Of a stretch of DNA of 64,000 bases, positions 33,518-44,296 are shown in pieces. Within the stretch, counting starts at the first letter, position 1. The number at the start of each line of letters is the position of its first letter. The notes beneath the pieces were generated by a model. That model saw only the letters and a list, made by a program, of their open reading frames with translations. It was not told the DNA's origin and searched no databases. The translations under genes were made by a program, and so were the position numbers. Source of the DNA: Closterium sp. Naga37s-1 (taxonomy: Eukaryota; Streptophyta; Zygnematophyceae; Desmidiales; Closteriaceae); NCBI GenBank assembly GCA_947471745.1, contig CANJKZ010000517.1, positions 181,001 to 245,000 of the forward strand, given 5' to 3'.

Positions 33518-34003
33518 CCCGGAGGGGTCAGCCAGGGAGACAGCAACCGGCCTAGGGAGCTGCTCGAGGGCAGTGCGGTCGCGAAAGAAACAGCGGGAAG
33601 CACCTGAGTCCAGTGTGAAGGTGTGCAGTGCCTTAGTAGACGCAGTACCTGAAGGCGCAGACTCACAAGCACCTGAAGCAGCAGACACACCTGCACCTAG
33701 AGCAGTAGCCTCACCAGGACCAGGGGCAGCAGATGCACTAGCACCTAGAGCGGCAGCCTCACCGGCACCTGGAGCAGCAGACTGAATACCGGGGTCAGGC
33801 GGCACACACAGGTGACAGGCTCCCTCAGCACTAGTAGACAATGCATACATTGCAGTGAGAATAGCATCATAGTCAAGAGCAAAGATATCTACCCTCTGCC
33901 TAAGCAGCTCCACCCAGTCGGAGAGCTTAGCGTCGTCGCCAAACTCTGTACGCCAAGCGTCGCTCAGACGGGCGAAGCAGCGGGACTCTGTGTGGTCCCG
34001 CAA
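33518..34003 (-). pseudogene. Element D protease region, cut off by element E
   Basis: The amino-terminal continuation of D. It has a helical, gag-like stretch (SDAWRTEFGDDAKLSDW), an Ala-Pro-Gly linker, then the protease signature LHTFTLDSGASRCFFRD, and stops at the E insertion. Upstream, 33964-34275 continues in a different frame with two copies of PQQLREWY, so there is a frame break near 33990. No CCHC knuckle was found. Confidence 0.75.
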
Positions 34004-34269
34004 GGCTGACCAGTCCGGACACCCGTGCTAATAACGTACGGGCAGCGAGCACTACTCAGCGACCCTCTACTCTGAGCGTACCACTCACGAAGCTGCTGGG
34101 GCGAAAGAGTCTCGCACGGACGACACTGCTGCTGCACAGGGCCACTACAAGAAACTCCCGAGCTACCCACTCCAGGACGACTCCCACTACTGCCACCCCG
34201 ACAACCCCAACTGGCGTACCACTCACGAAGCTGTTGGGGCGTGAGGGACACACACGGACGGCCCTGGAG

Positions 34270-35640
34270 CTGCATCTGGCCACGCCAGGAGCAGTAGTAG
34301 AAGGAGGAGCAGCAGGAGCAGCAGGAGCAGCAGTAGCAGTAGTAGCAGGGGCAGGGCAGTGCTCACCAGTGGTGGGAAGGGCAGGCGCACGACGGAGGCG
34401 AATGCGGGGCCGCTACAGCGGCAGGGACAGGGCCGCAACGGTCGCTGCTGCAGGGGCGGCTGCTCCAGGGGCCGGGGGCAGCTCCTGCAGTGGCGGCTGC
34501 TCCAGTGGCCAGGGGCGGCTGCTGTAGGGGCGGCCGCTCCAGGGACCAGGGGCGGCTGCAGGTGCGGCTGCTCCAGGGGCCAGGGGCGGCTGCTCCAGGG
34601 GCCAGGGGCGGCTGCTGCAGTGGCAGCTGCTCCAGGGGCCAAGGGCGGCTGCTGCAGGGGCGGCTGCTGCAGGGGCGGCTGCTCCAGGGGCCAGGGGCGG
34701 CTCCTGCAGTGGCGGCTGCTCCAGTGGCCAGGGGCGGCTGCTGCAGGGGCGGCCGCTCCAGTGGCCAGGGGCGGCTGCTGCAGGGGCGGCCGCTTCAGGG
34801 GTCAGGGGCGGCTGCTCCAGGGGCGGCTGCTCCAGGGGCCCGGCGCGGGGTAGGGCAGGGCGATGCGGCGGGCAGGGGCGACGCGGCGAGCAGAGCGACG
34901 CGGCGCGCAGGGGCGACGCCGCGGGAAGGGGCGACGCGGCGAGCAGGGCGACGCGGCGGGCAGGGGCGACGCCGCGTCAGCAGTTGGGCGCGGCCGCGTC
35001 AGTAGCAGGGCGCGGCCGCGTCAGCAAGAGGGCGCGGCCGCGTCAGCTGCAGGGCTGGCGGGGCCGCGTCACGGCAGGGCGGGGCCGCGACTGCGGCCTG
35101 ACGGGGCCGCGACTGCGGCCTGACGGGGCCGCGACTGCGGCCTGACGGGGCCGCGACTGCGGCCTGATGGGGCCGCGACTGCGGCTTGACGGGGTCGCGT
35201 GCTGGTCTGACGGGCCTGCAGAGGCTGCGTGCGGGTGGCGAGGGCCTGCAGGGGCGGCGCGCGGTCGGGCAGAAGCTGCGCGCGGGCGGCGTGGTCCTGT
35301 AGGGGCAGCGCGCCGACCTGACGGGCCTGCAGGGGCGGCTCTCGGGCCTGACGGGCCTGCAGAGGCGGCTCAGGGGCCTGACGGGCCTGCAGAGGCGGCT
35401 CGGGGGCCTGACGGACCTGCAGGGGCGGCTCGAGGGCCCTACTAGCTTGCAGGGGCGGCGCACTGGCCTAGGGCAGCAGGAGGCAGCGCGAGGGCTGCAG
35501 GACGGCGCGCAGGCAGAACAAAGGGCGGGGCGCGTGAGGGCGCACTAGCAGAAAAAAGGGGGGCGCACGAGGGCGCACGAGCAGAGAAAGGCGCACGAGG
35601 GCGCACGTAAGGTAGGGCGCACGAGGGCGCTTCTAGCGGA
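34270..35640 (-). repeat. GC-rich tandem repeats in the leader of element D
   Basis: Between the D primer site and its gag-like part. Several successive simple arrays are seen: units with GGCGGCTGCTCCAGGGGCC (34440-34840), GCGACGCGGCG (34860-34980), GACGGGGCCGCGACTGCGGC of about 22 bp (35080-35190), and CTGACGGGCCTGCAGGGGCG (35320-35440). No convincing gag is encoded. Confidence 0.75.
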
Positions 35641-35696
35641 ATAGTGGGCCCGTAGGAGTAAGCGGTCCTAGGTGGCAACCTAGGCTCGTGATACCA

Positions 35697-35826
35697 TGTC
35701 AGAATGAACAAGGGTGATTGCACTAGGAAAGAGTTGGGTACAAGTAGGAAACCCTGAACTTACTGTACCCCATAGTAACTACCCCACTACAGCCTAAACA
35801 AACTGTAGCAGATGTAACATTTGACA
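35697..35826 (-). repeat. Element D 5' LTR
   Basis: 130 bp, apparently identical to 21156-21285. Its outer end is exactly the right border of the 18-kb insert in the element C LTR. Confidence 0.92.
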
Positions 35827-36651
35827 CTCCACGGTCCGCCAACGCAGCTTGTGTGCGACTTGCCAACGCTGCAGAATGGCGGCCTGCCAACGCTGCATTC
35901 GCGCGGCTTGCCAACGCAGCATCCGCGCGGCTTGCCAACATTGCATCCGCAGGTGACTGTAAGCGCATGTGCAAGCACCTACTTCGCAGGTGCTTGTAGA
36001 CAGTTATGCACGACGTGCACTGTCAAGTACATTGCGCAGGTTGTCAGCCACATGCTGACAGTTGCACATGATGAGCCACGTCGACCATGTGCTGCCACGT
36101 TGGTCGACTTCGCCATAACAGTCTCGACGACGTTCGCACACCTTCGCACACTCGTCGAGCAGGTAACTTGGTCAACCAGATGAAGTCCCTGACATCTCTG
36201 CAGGATGATGACCTTCGTCATCACCGGTTGACGACCTTTGTCATCGCGGGTTGACGACCTTCGTCGTCGCTGCTCGACGACCTTCGTCGAGCACCTTCGT
36301 TGAGCACCTCGGTTGACATTTCAAAATGTCAGCTCCTGATTGGTCGAAATTAGGGCACATTCGAATTTCTGGCCAAAATTCGCCTGTGCAGTCTCAAGGT
36401 TGCGCAGGGTCAGACGCGACCCTGCGCAGACGAACACCCGCGAACTTCTGCACGAGCTGCCCAACTTGTACATGCGCACGGGAAGTCTGTGTTGCACTCG
36501 CAGATGCTTCAGTTACTCTTGCATGGATTCCCTAGTACACCTCGTGTACAGGCAACCCTCGAACACCTGTAGAAGGTCGGCTGCACCTCCCGCACACCCG
36601 ACCACAAAGTCAGTTTTGCCCATGCGAGGGCGGGGCCAATTTCCTTCAACA
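35827..36651 (-). repeat. Element C 5' LTR, piece 2
   Basis: 825 bp matching 11426-12250 at equal length; followed by CTAAC, the second copy of the element C target duplication. Confidence 0.93.
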
Positions 36652-37641
36652 CTAACTGGATATTTTTTTTTTAGCCGCCCCTGCAGCCGCGCTGCCCTTG
36701 CAGCCCGCGTGCTGCCTCTGCGACCGTGCTGCCCCCGCAGCCGTGCCTGCCCCTACAGCCGTGGGCGCTGCCTCTGCAGCCCGCGCGCTGCCCGGCCGAG
36801 CCGCGTGTCGCCCCTGCAGCCCGTGGGCGCTGCCTCTGCAGCCCGCGCACCGCCCTGCCGAGCCGCGCGCGTCGCGGCGCCCCCTGGGTGCCGTCCCTGC
36901 TCGTCGCAGCGCCCCCTGGGCGCCATCCCTGCTCGTCGCGGCGCCCCCTGGGCACCGTCCCTGTTCGTCGCGGCACCCCCGAGGCGTCGCCCCTGCTCGT
37001 CGCGGCGCCCCCTGGGCGACGTCCCTGCTCGTCGCGGCGCCCCCGGGGCGTCGCCCCTGCTCGTCGCGGCGCCCCCTGGGCGCCTTCCCTGTTCGTCGCG
37101 GCGCCCCCGGGGCGTCGCCGCTGCTCGTCGCGGTATAGAGTCTGCTGCTCTAGGTGCTGGTGAGGCTGCTGCTTTAGGTGCTCGTGCGTCTCCTGCTCCA
37201 GGTGCCGGTGAGGCTGCTGCTCTAGGCGCTAGTGAGTCCACTGCTCCAGGTGCTGGTGCGTCTGCTGTCTCTGGTACTGCGCCTGCTGCGGCCTTGCACA
37301 CTTTCACCCTTGACTCGGGTGCTTCCCGCTCCTTCTTTCGCGACTGCACCACACTCTCGCCGCTCAGTCGGCCAGTGGCAGTCTCTCTGGCTGACCCCTC
37401 TGGGGGTCCGGTCCTTGCACACTCCTCCACGGTTCTGCCGTGTCCGGCGGTCCCGTCTGGTTCTCTGTCCGGCCTCCACCTCCCCTCGTTCTCTACGAAC
37501 TTGGTGAGTGGAGCTGACCTTCAGGATGCGTGGGTTGACTAGTTCACTCCTGGAGGTCAGCGAGTTCGTGTACTCGGACGGGCAGGCACCTGGCCACGTT
37601 CACCCGTCAGCCTGGGTGAAGCCTGTACACCCTGACTACTA
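36652..37641 (+). mobile_element. Element B, right part: leader and protease, truncated
   Basis: Resumes after element C. A T-rich stretch and GC-rich Ala/Pro repeats lead to a frame with the protease signature LHTFTLDSGASRSFFRD, SLADPSGGPVLA and LSGLHLPSFSTNLVSGADLQ. The frame meets TAG at 37540 where element D has a CAG codon, and then a short deletion. Similarity to elements D and G stops at about 37641, so integrase, reverse transcriptase and the 3' LTR are gone. Confidence 0.82.
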
Positions 37642-37672
37642 AATCGCTCAATCTGTACTATGGCGGCTAAGA

Positions 37673-37816
37673 GCGTATTCCTATCCTCGTATCAAGAAAA
37701 CCTCATATCAAGATTGTACTTTTTGCCTGGTAAAAGTAGCGAGAGGTTTTGGGTTTAGGGGAATTTTTAGTGGGAGGTTGATATGAGGTTTTCTTGATAC
37801 GAGGATAGGAATACGC
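37673..37816. mobile_element. Perfect 39-bp inverted repeat (foldback/MITE-like)
   Basis: Arms 37673-37711 and 37778-37816 are exact reverse complements, starting GCGTATTCCTATCCTCG; the loop is 66 bp. No clear target duplication is seen next to the arms. It may be a small foldback transposon, and a transcript would form a long hairpin. Confidence 0.85.
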
Positions 37817-38560
37817 TGTTGGGCTGAGTAAGCCCTTAGGATCTTTACAGGACTAAACTCTGGATAGGAATGATGTAATAGCGGAAGCGTTTAGTGAAGT
37901 GTTTGAACCACCTTGCGCTAGTATGTGAGGGCAAAGTAGATTGATTAAAACAAAGGGATACAAGCTTTTATAAGAGTACAAGAGAATATGAACAGTTATA
38001 ACTAATAACTGTTTTGCTGTTGCTGTTGCAGTTCGATACAGTGACGACTCGGGCAACTGCTCAATAACGAGTCAGTTGTTTGTCCTTGCTGTCGCGCTGT
38101 ATTTGTCAAGTCAAAGGTCGCTGACCTTTGACTTTCGCGTAACCTCCAGCAGTTGCTCAACCTCCGAGGGTTGACTCGCCGATGCTTCGATATGTTCTGC
38201 TTCGCTTATGACTTAGTGTTTCGACACGACAGAGGCGCTTAAGTCAATTGTTTCCAACATACGCTCTAACTTCCATGACTAGGCAATCTGGGCATTTTTT
38301 CCCTTCACTTTTGAGGCCTGCTCTCAACACATCTTGCTTCAACGCCCATCATAAGCCACTGACCCAATGACAACCCCAATCAGACAAGCTGTTGCTCTCC
38401 CATCCCAGGTATACTGCTAAGTCCATGAAATTGGAGGAACCGTGAATCATTATTGAAGATTCTGACTTTTTTAAGGGTTCTTCCAAGCAGCATATTTGCT
38501 GTACTGGTAGTTTCTAACGGCTGGATTACAGAAGCGACTCGGGGAGGGGTTCTCACCAAA
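37817..38560. other. No supported gene
   Basis: Mixed-composition sequence between the hairpin and the tandem arrays. No domain, LTR or exon recognised. Confidence 0.45.
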
Positions 38561-38569
38561 TCCTGGAAC

Positions 38570-39010
38570 TGGCAGCAGCGCGATCCCAGCTAGGCAGCAG
38601 CGCGACTCTCGCTAGGCAGCAGCGCGATCCCAGCTACCTAGGCAGCAGCGCGATCCCAGCTACCTAGGCAGCAGCGCGATTCCTAGGCAGCAGCTACCCA
38701 GGCAGCAGCTACCTAGGCAGCAGCGCGATCCCAGCTACCTAGGCAGCAGCGCGATCCCAGCTAGGCAGCAGCGCGACTCCCGCTAGGCAGCAGCTCTTTC
38801 CTCGCTAGTAGCAGCGCGATTCCGCCACGTAGCCCGCGACCCAGCCTCTTAGCCCGCGATTCAGCCGCCCAGGCCGCGATCTAGCCGCCCAGCCCGCGAT
38901 TTAGCCGCCCAGCCCGCGATCTAGCCGCCCAGCCCGTGATCTAGCCGCCTACGCCTCGATCTAGCCGCCTAGCCCGCATTTTAGCCGCTCAGCCAGCGAT
39001 TTAGCCGCCC
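38570..39010 (+). repeat. Two successive short tandem arrays (26 bp and 20 bp)
   Basis: 38570-38820 holds variants of a CAGCAGCGCGATCCCAGCTA unit with ACCTAGG spacing; 38835-39010 holds about nine 20-bp units of the type AGCCGCCCAGCCCGCGATCT. Both are contiguous, with no unique spacers. Confidence 0.8.
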
Positions 39011-39100
39011 CGCCCGCGACCTAGCTGCAAAGCAGCGATCTTGCTGACCAACTGGTGATTTAGCCGCTTAGCCCGCGAACTGCAGGTAGCAGCGCGCAGC

Positions 39101-39520
39101 TGGGCAGTGGAACCCGCGCCGTAACAGCGAAATCCGCACCGCAGCAGCGAACATCGCGCCGTAGCAGCGAAATCAACGCCGTAGCAGCGAAATTCGCGCC
39201 GGGGCAGCGAAATCCCCGTCGTAGCAGCGACATCCATGCCTAGGCAGCAAAACCCACGATGAAGCAGCGACATCCGCGCCGTAGCAGCGAAATCCGCGCC
39301 GTAGCAGCGAAATCCGCGCCGTAGCAGCGAAGCCCGCGCCGTAGCGTCGAAGTGCGCGCCGTAGCAGCGAAGTGCGCGCCGTAGCAACGAATTGCGCGCC
39401 GTAGCAGCAAAATCCGCGCCTTAGCAGCGAAACCCGCACCGTAGCAGCGAAGTCCGCGCCGTAGCAGCGAAATCCGCCACGTAACAGTGAAACCCGCGCC
39501 GTAGCAACGAAATCCGCGCC
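39101..39520 (+). repeat. 20-bp tandem array upstream of the LINE
   Basis: About 21 contiguous 20-bp units, consensus GTAGCAGCGAAATCCGCGCC, mostly one to four changes from it. It precedes the first codon of the LINE frame by about 350 bp. A TATA-like CTTATATC lies at 39736. The position recalls promoter monomer arrays of some LINEs, but that role is inference. Confidence 0.85.
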
Positions 39521-39877
39521 GCGGCGGAGGGATCAGCGCCCAGGCAGCTAAAATGCGGGTAGGAGCGCCATCGCAGTGAAGCTCGCGCCTAGGCAGCGAC
39601 TACCGCGTGTAGGGAGGACCACAAAGCGAGACCCGCGCCTAGGTACCAACACCTGCAGGTAGGAGCGTCCAGCGTATAGGGGAGTCTCCGTGCGCCAGCG
39701 ACGCCCAACACCTTCGACTCACCCGGACTGCGAGCCTTATATCGAAGGCGGGAGGCGCCCCTCCAGCGCCCCCCGCAAACATCTTACGCCATGACCAAAG
39801 ATCCAGACCCCCCAGACCGGGGGAGGTAGATCATCGCGAGGATTGGCCACAAGAGACCCAGGGAGGCAGCGCCGAGT

Positions 39878-42800
39878 ATGCAATACCCACAACTCTGTCG
39901 CCTCCACCACGAGGATGCACTCTGCCTTTTTGGCAAGCCCAGCAAGCGACAAAGGTATAGACCCCTCTCGACAGAGGGGGGGACAGAGGAACCACCCAAA
40001 GACACTCTCGGCGGCTTCGTAGGCGGCAGCGACACCATCTCCAACCGGGACCTGGACGTGACGGACGAGGGCGAGTGCGGTCATGGGGCGCACAGGCAAG
40101 GTACCGGTGATGACGCGGCGATGGCTGCATGGGAGGCACACCGCCGACGACTGCAGGAGTCTCATGATAGGCGGCGGAGGGCCCTAGGAAATCCTTCGGC
40201 ACGCCCAGCCCTCACAGCTCCGCGCGGGCCTCGCCTGGCCCAAAGGCAGGAACAGAGACGGAGAGCCCGGGCGGAAGGGCAGCAGTGGAGTCCAGCGGGG
40301 ACACATCCCTCGAGGCAGGAGGGGGGGCAGCAGAACTGGCTGTTGGGGGAGGCCCGGAAGCCACAGGCAAGGGAGCAGCAGATGCAGCTGGCGGGAGGGG
40401 AGCAGGAGCTGCCGGCGAGAGGGGAGCAGGAGCTGCCGGCGAGAGGGGAGCTGGAGCTGCCGGCGAGAGGGCAGCAAGAGCCGTAGGCAAGAGGGCGGCA
40501 GGCGCAGTCGGCAGGCGAGCAGCAGGTACTGCCGAAGGGAGAGCAGCAGGAGCGGCTGGCGGGAGGGCAGCTGGAGCTGCCGGCGGGGGGGCAGCAGGAG
40601 CTGCAGGCAGGAGGGCAGCGGGAGGTGCCAGCGGGAGGGCAGCAGGAGGTGCCAACGGGAGGGCAGCAGGAGGTGCCAGCGGGAGGGCAGCAGGAGGCAC
40701 CAATGAGAGGGCAGCAGGAGGTGCCGGCGAGAGGGCAGCAGGAGGTGCAGGCGAGAGGGCAGTTGGAGGTGCCGGCGAGAGGGCAGCAGGAGCTGCCGGC
40801 TGGGGGGCAGCAAGTGGTAGAAGTGGAGATGGCCGAGCCACAGCCAGAGGTGCAGCAGGACCAATCGGGGAACCGTGCCCGGCCACACGCAGGAGGGCAG
40901 CAGGAGCCGCCCGGGGTAGAGCAGCGTGAGCTGCCAAGGGAAGAGCAGCAGGAGCTGCCGGCAAGGGAGCAGCAAGCAAGGGAGCAGCAAGCGGTAGAAG
41001 TGGAGATGGCCGAGCTACAGCCAGAGGCACAGCAGGACCAATCGGGAAACCAGACCTGGCCACAGGCAGGAGGGCAGCAGGGGCCGTCCGGGGGAGAGCA
41101 GCTGGAGCTGCCAAGGGAAGAGCGGCAGAAGCCGCCGGGGGTGGGGCAGCTGCCGGCAAGGGAGCAGCAAGCGGTGGATGTGGAGATGGCCGAGCTAATG
41201 CCAGAGGTGCAGCAGGACCAATCAGGGAGCCAAGTCCGGCTGCAGGCAGGAGAGCAGCAGGAACTGCCGGGGGAGGAGCGGCAGGAGCTGCCAACAGGAG
41301 GGCAGCTCGAGCTGTCGGGGGGAGGGCAGCAGGAGCTGTCGGAGGGGGAGCGGCGGGAGCTGCCGGCGCGGGGGCAGCTGGAGGTCGCTAGTGCGGACTC
41401 TACAAGCCAAGCGAAGAGAACCCGGGCACGGGGCCGAGGCGGGAGACAACACGCCCGTAAGACGCAAGGGCGAACTGGAAGCGGAGCTGCCACACAGCAG
41501 GCGGAGGGGCAGCCGGGGGCGACCGAGACACCCCCGGGAGCTCCGCGGGTGGGGGGGCAGCCCTGGGTGCCCGGGGCGCCCCAAGGAGAGCAGCAGCCAG
41601 GGGAGCTGCCGGGGGTGACCGGAGCACCCCAGGGAGAGCAACAGGCAGGGGGGCAGCCGAGGGTGCCCGGAGCACCCCAGGGAGTGCAGCAGGCAGGGGG
41701 GCAGCCGGGGGTGCCCGGGGCACCCCAGGGAGTGCAGCAGGCAGGAGGGCAGCCGAGGGTGCCCGGGGCACCCCAGGGAGTGCAGCAGGCAGGGGGGCAA
41801 CCGGGGGTGCCCGGGGCACCCCAGGGGGTGCAGCAGGCAGAAGGGCAGCCGAGGGTGTCCGGGGCACCCCAGGGAGTGCAGCAGGCAGGAGGGCAGCCGG
41901 GGGTGCCCGGGGCACCCCAGGGAGTGCAGCAGGCAGGGGGGCAGCCGGGGGTGCCCGGGGCACCCCAGGGAGTGCAGCAGACAGGGGGGCAGCCGGGGGT
42001 GCCCGGGGCACCCCAGAGAGTGCAGCAGGCAGGAGGGCAGCCGAGGGTGCCCGGGGCACCCCAGGGAGTGCAGCAGGCAGGGGGGCAACCGGGGGTGCCC
42101 GGGGCACCCCAGGGGGTGCAGCAGGCAGGAGGGCAGCCGAGGGTGCCCGGGGCACCCAAGGGAGTGCAGCAGGCAGGGGGTCGGCCGGGGGTGCCCGGGG
42201 CACCCCAGGGGGTGCAGCAGGCAGGGGGGCAGCCGGGGGTGCCCGGGGCACCCCAGGGAGTGCAGCAGGCAGGGGGGCAACCGGGGGTGCCCGGGGCACC
42301 CCGGGGAGTGCAGCAGGCAGGAGGGCAGCCGAGGGTGCCCGGGGCACCCCAGGGAGTGCAGCAGGCAGGGGGTCAGTCGGGGATGCCCGGAGCACCCCAG
42401 GGAGTGCAGCAGGCAGGAGGGCAGCCGGGGGTGCCCGGGGCACCCCAGAGAGTGCAGCAGGCAGGGGGGCAGCCGGACGTGCCCGGGGCACCCCAGGGAG
42501 TGCAGCAGGCAGGGGGGCAACCGGGGGTGCCCGGGGCACCCCGGGGGGTGCAGCAGGCAGGAGGGCAGCCGAGGGTGCCCGGGGCACCCCGGGGGGTGCA
42601 GCAGGCAGGAGGGCAGCCGAGGGTGCCCGGGGCAACCCAGGGAGTGCAGCAGGCAGGGGGTCAGTCGGGGATGCCCGGAGCACCCCAGGGAGTGCAGCAG
42701 GCAGGAGGGCAGCCGGGGGTGCCCGGGGCACCCCAGAGAGTGCAGCAGGCAGGGGGGCAGCCGGACGTGCCCGGGGCACCCCAGGGAGTGCAGCAGGCAG

Positions 42801-44296
42801 GGGGGCAACCGGGGGTGCCCGGGGCACCCCGGGGGGTGCAGCAGGCAGGAGGGCAGCCGAGGGTGCCCGGGGCACCCCGGGGGGTGCAGCAGGCAGGAGG
42901 GCAGCCGAGGGTGCCCGGGGCACCCCAGGGAGTGCAGCAGGCAGGGGGTCAGTCGGGGATGCCCGGAGCACCCCAGGGAGTGCAGCAGGCAGGAGGGCAG
43001 CCGGGGGTGCCCGGGGCACCCCAGAGAGTGCAGCAGGCAGGAGGGCAGCTGAGGGTGCCCGGGGCACCCCAGGGAGTGCAGCAGGCAGGGGGGCAACCGG
43101 GGGTGCCCGGGGCACCCCAGGGAGTGCAGCAGGCAGGGGGTCAGCCGGGGGTGCCCGGAGCACCCCAGGGAGTGCAGCAGGCAGGAGGGCAGCAGGGGGT
43201 GCCCGGGGCACCCCAGGGAGTGCAGCAGGCAGGGGGGCAACCGGGGGTGCCCGGGGAACCCCAGGGAGTGCAGCAGGCAGGGGGTCAGCCGGGGGTGCAC
43301 GGGGCGCCCCAGGGAGTGCAGCAGGCAGGTGGGGAGCCGGGGGTGCCCAGGGCACCCCAGGGAGTGCAGCAGGCAGGAGGGCAGCAGGGGGTGCCCGGAG
43401 CACCCCAGGGAGTGCAGCAGGCAGGAGGGCAGCCGAGGGTGCCCGGGGCGCCCCGGGGAGTGCAGCAGGCAGGTGGGCAACCGGGGGTGCCCGGGGCACC
43501 CCAGGGAGTGCAGCAGGCAGGAGGGCAGCCGGGGGTGCCCGGGGCACCCCAGGGAGTGCAGCAGGCAGGGGGGCAACCGGGGGTGCCCGGGGCACCCCAG
43601 GGAGTGCAGCAGGCAGGGGGTCAGCCGGGGGTGCCCGGAGCACCCCAGGGAGTGCAGCAGGCAGGAGGGCAGCCGGGGGTGCCCGGGGCATCCCAGGGAG
43701 TGCAGCAGGCAGGAGGGCAGCTGAGGGTGCCCGGGGCACCCCAGGGAGTGCTGCAGGCAGGAGGGCAGCCGAGGGTGCCCCGGGCACCCCAGGGAGTGCA
43801 GCAGGCAGGAGGGCAGCCGAGGGTGCCCGAGGCACCCCAGGGAGTGCAGCAGGTAGGAGGGCAGCCGAGGATGCCTGGAGCACCCCAGGGAGAGCAGCAG
43901 GCTGGGGGGCAGCCGGGGGCGACCGGAGAACCCCAGGGAGAGCAGCAGCTAGGGGGGCAGCCGGGGGTGACCCGAGCACCCCACGGCGAGCAGCAGGTAG
44001 GGGAGCAGCCGGGGGTGACCGGAGCACCCCAGGGAGTGCAGCAGGCAGGAGGGCAGCCGATGGTGCCTGGGGAACCCCAGGGAGTGCAGCAGGCAGGAGG
44101 GCAGGGAGTGCAGCAGGCAGGAGGGCAGCCGAGGGTGCTCGGAGCACCCCAGGGGGAGCAGCAGGTAGGGGGGTAGCCGGGGGTGACTGGGGCACCCCAG
44201 GGAGTGCAGCAGCCAGGGGGGCAGCCGAGGGTGCCCTGGGCACCCCAAGGAGCACAGCAATCAGGGGGGCGATCGATGGACGACCAGGAGCAATAG
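39878..44296 (+). pseudogene. Element F N-terminal repeat region
   Basis: Begins MQYPQLCRLHHEDALCL. After about 130 ordinary residues it becomes a Gln/Gly/Pro/Glu-rich protein of repeats such as GGQQEVPA, then a long run of the 16-residue unit GVQQAGGQPGVPGAPQ. It is in frame with the downstream reverse transcriptase. In-frame TAGs at 40484, 44174 and 44294 interrupt it; the one at 44174 sits where every neighbouring repeat has CAG. No RNA-binding motif recognised. Minus-strand frames are also open here but are shadows of the repeat. Confidence 0.65.
41568..44250 (+). repeat. 48-bp minisatellite, about 55 copies
   Basis: Units contain GTGCCCGGGGCACCCCAGGG and GTGCAGCAGGCAGG. Length is a multiple of three and unit length is conserved, with one short unit near 44100. 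Some groups of several units recur as blocks (for example 42360-42650 and 42650-42940), showing higher-order duplication. Confidence 0.93.

Larger units (their letters stand above)
21156..35826 (-). mobile_element. Element D: short-LTR Ty1-copia, interrupted by element E
   Basis: Reads on the minus strand. Its 130-bp LTRs (21156-21285 and 35697-35826) appear identical and run TGTCAAATGT to CATTCTGACA on its own strand. The purine tract ATGGGGGTG abuts the 3' LTR, and TGGTATCACGAGCC follows the 5' LTR as primer site. The coding part is 21532-25893 plus 33518-34003, joined in frame if E and one CCCCG are removed. The flanks do not match (TTGTA at 21151, CTCCA at 35827): the left flank is a receptor-gene intron and the right flank the element C LTR. 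D therefore did not simply insert here. About 7.05 kb without E. Confidence 0.88.
11161..36651 (-). mobile_element. Element C: long-LTR Ty1-copia, its 5' LTR split by an 18-kb insert
   Basis: The element reads on the minus strand. Its 3' LTR is 11161-12250; gag and pol lie at 12367-17473; its 5' LTR is present in two pieces, 17575-17826 and 35827-36651. These pieces correspond to left-LTR positions 11161-11412 and 11426-12250, so only 13 bp are missing at the break. Target duplication CTAAC lies at 11156-11160 and 36652-36656, which shows the outer ends belong together. The primer site beside the 5' LTR starts TGGTGCGGTGAGCGTGGA on the minus strand; the purine tract ends GCAGGGGAG. By eye the LTRs differ at about 8-9 positions, so this is a fairly young insertion. 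Own length without the insert is about 7.5 kb. Confidence 0.9.

Noticed and set aside
21156-35826. Element D as a normal insertion with target duplication
   Set aside because: Its five-base flanks are TTGTA and CTCCA, which do not match.
39101-39520. CRISPR-like array
   Set aside because: The 20-bp repeats are contiguous with no unique spacers, and the genome is eukaryotic.
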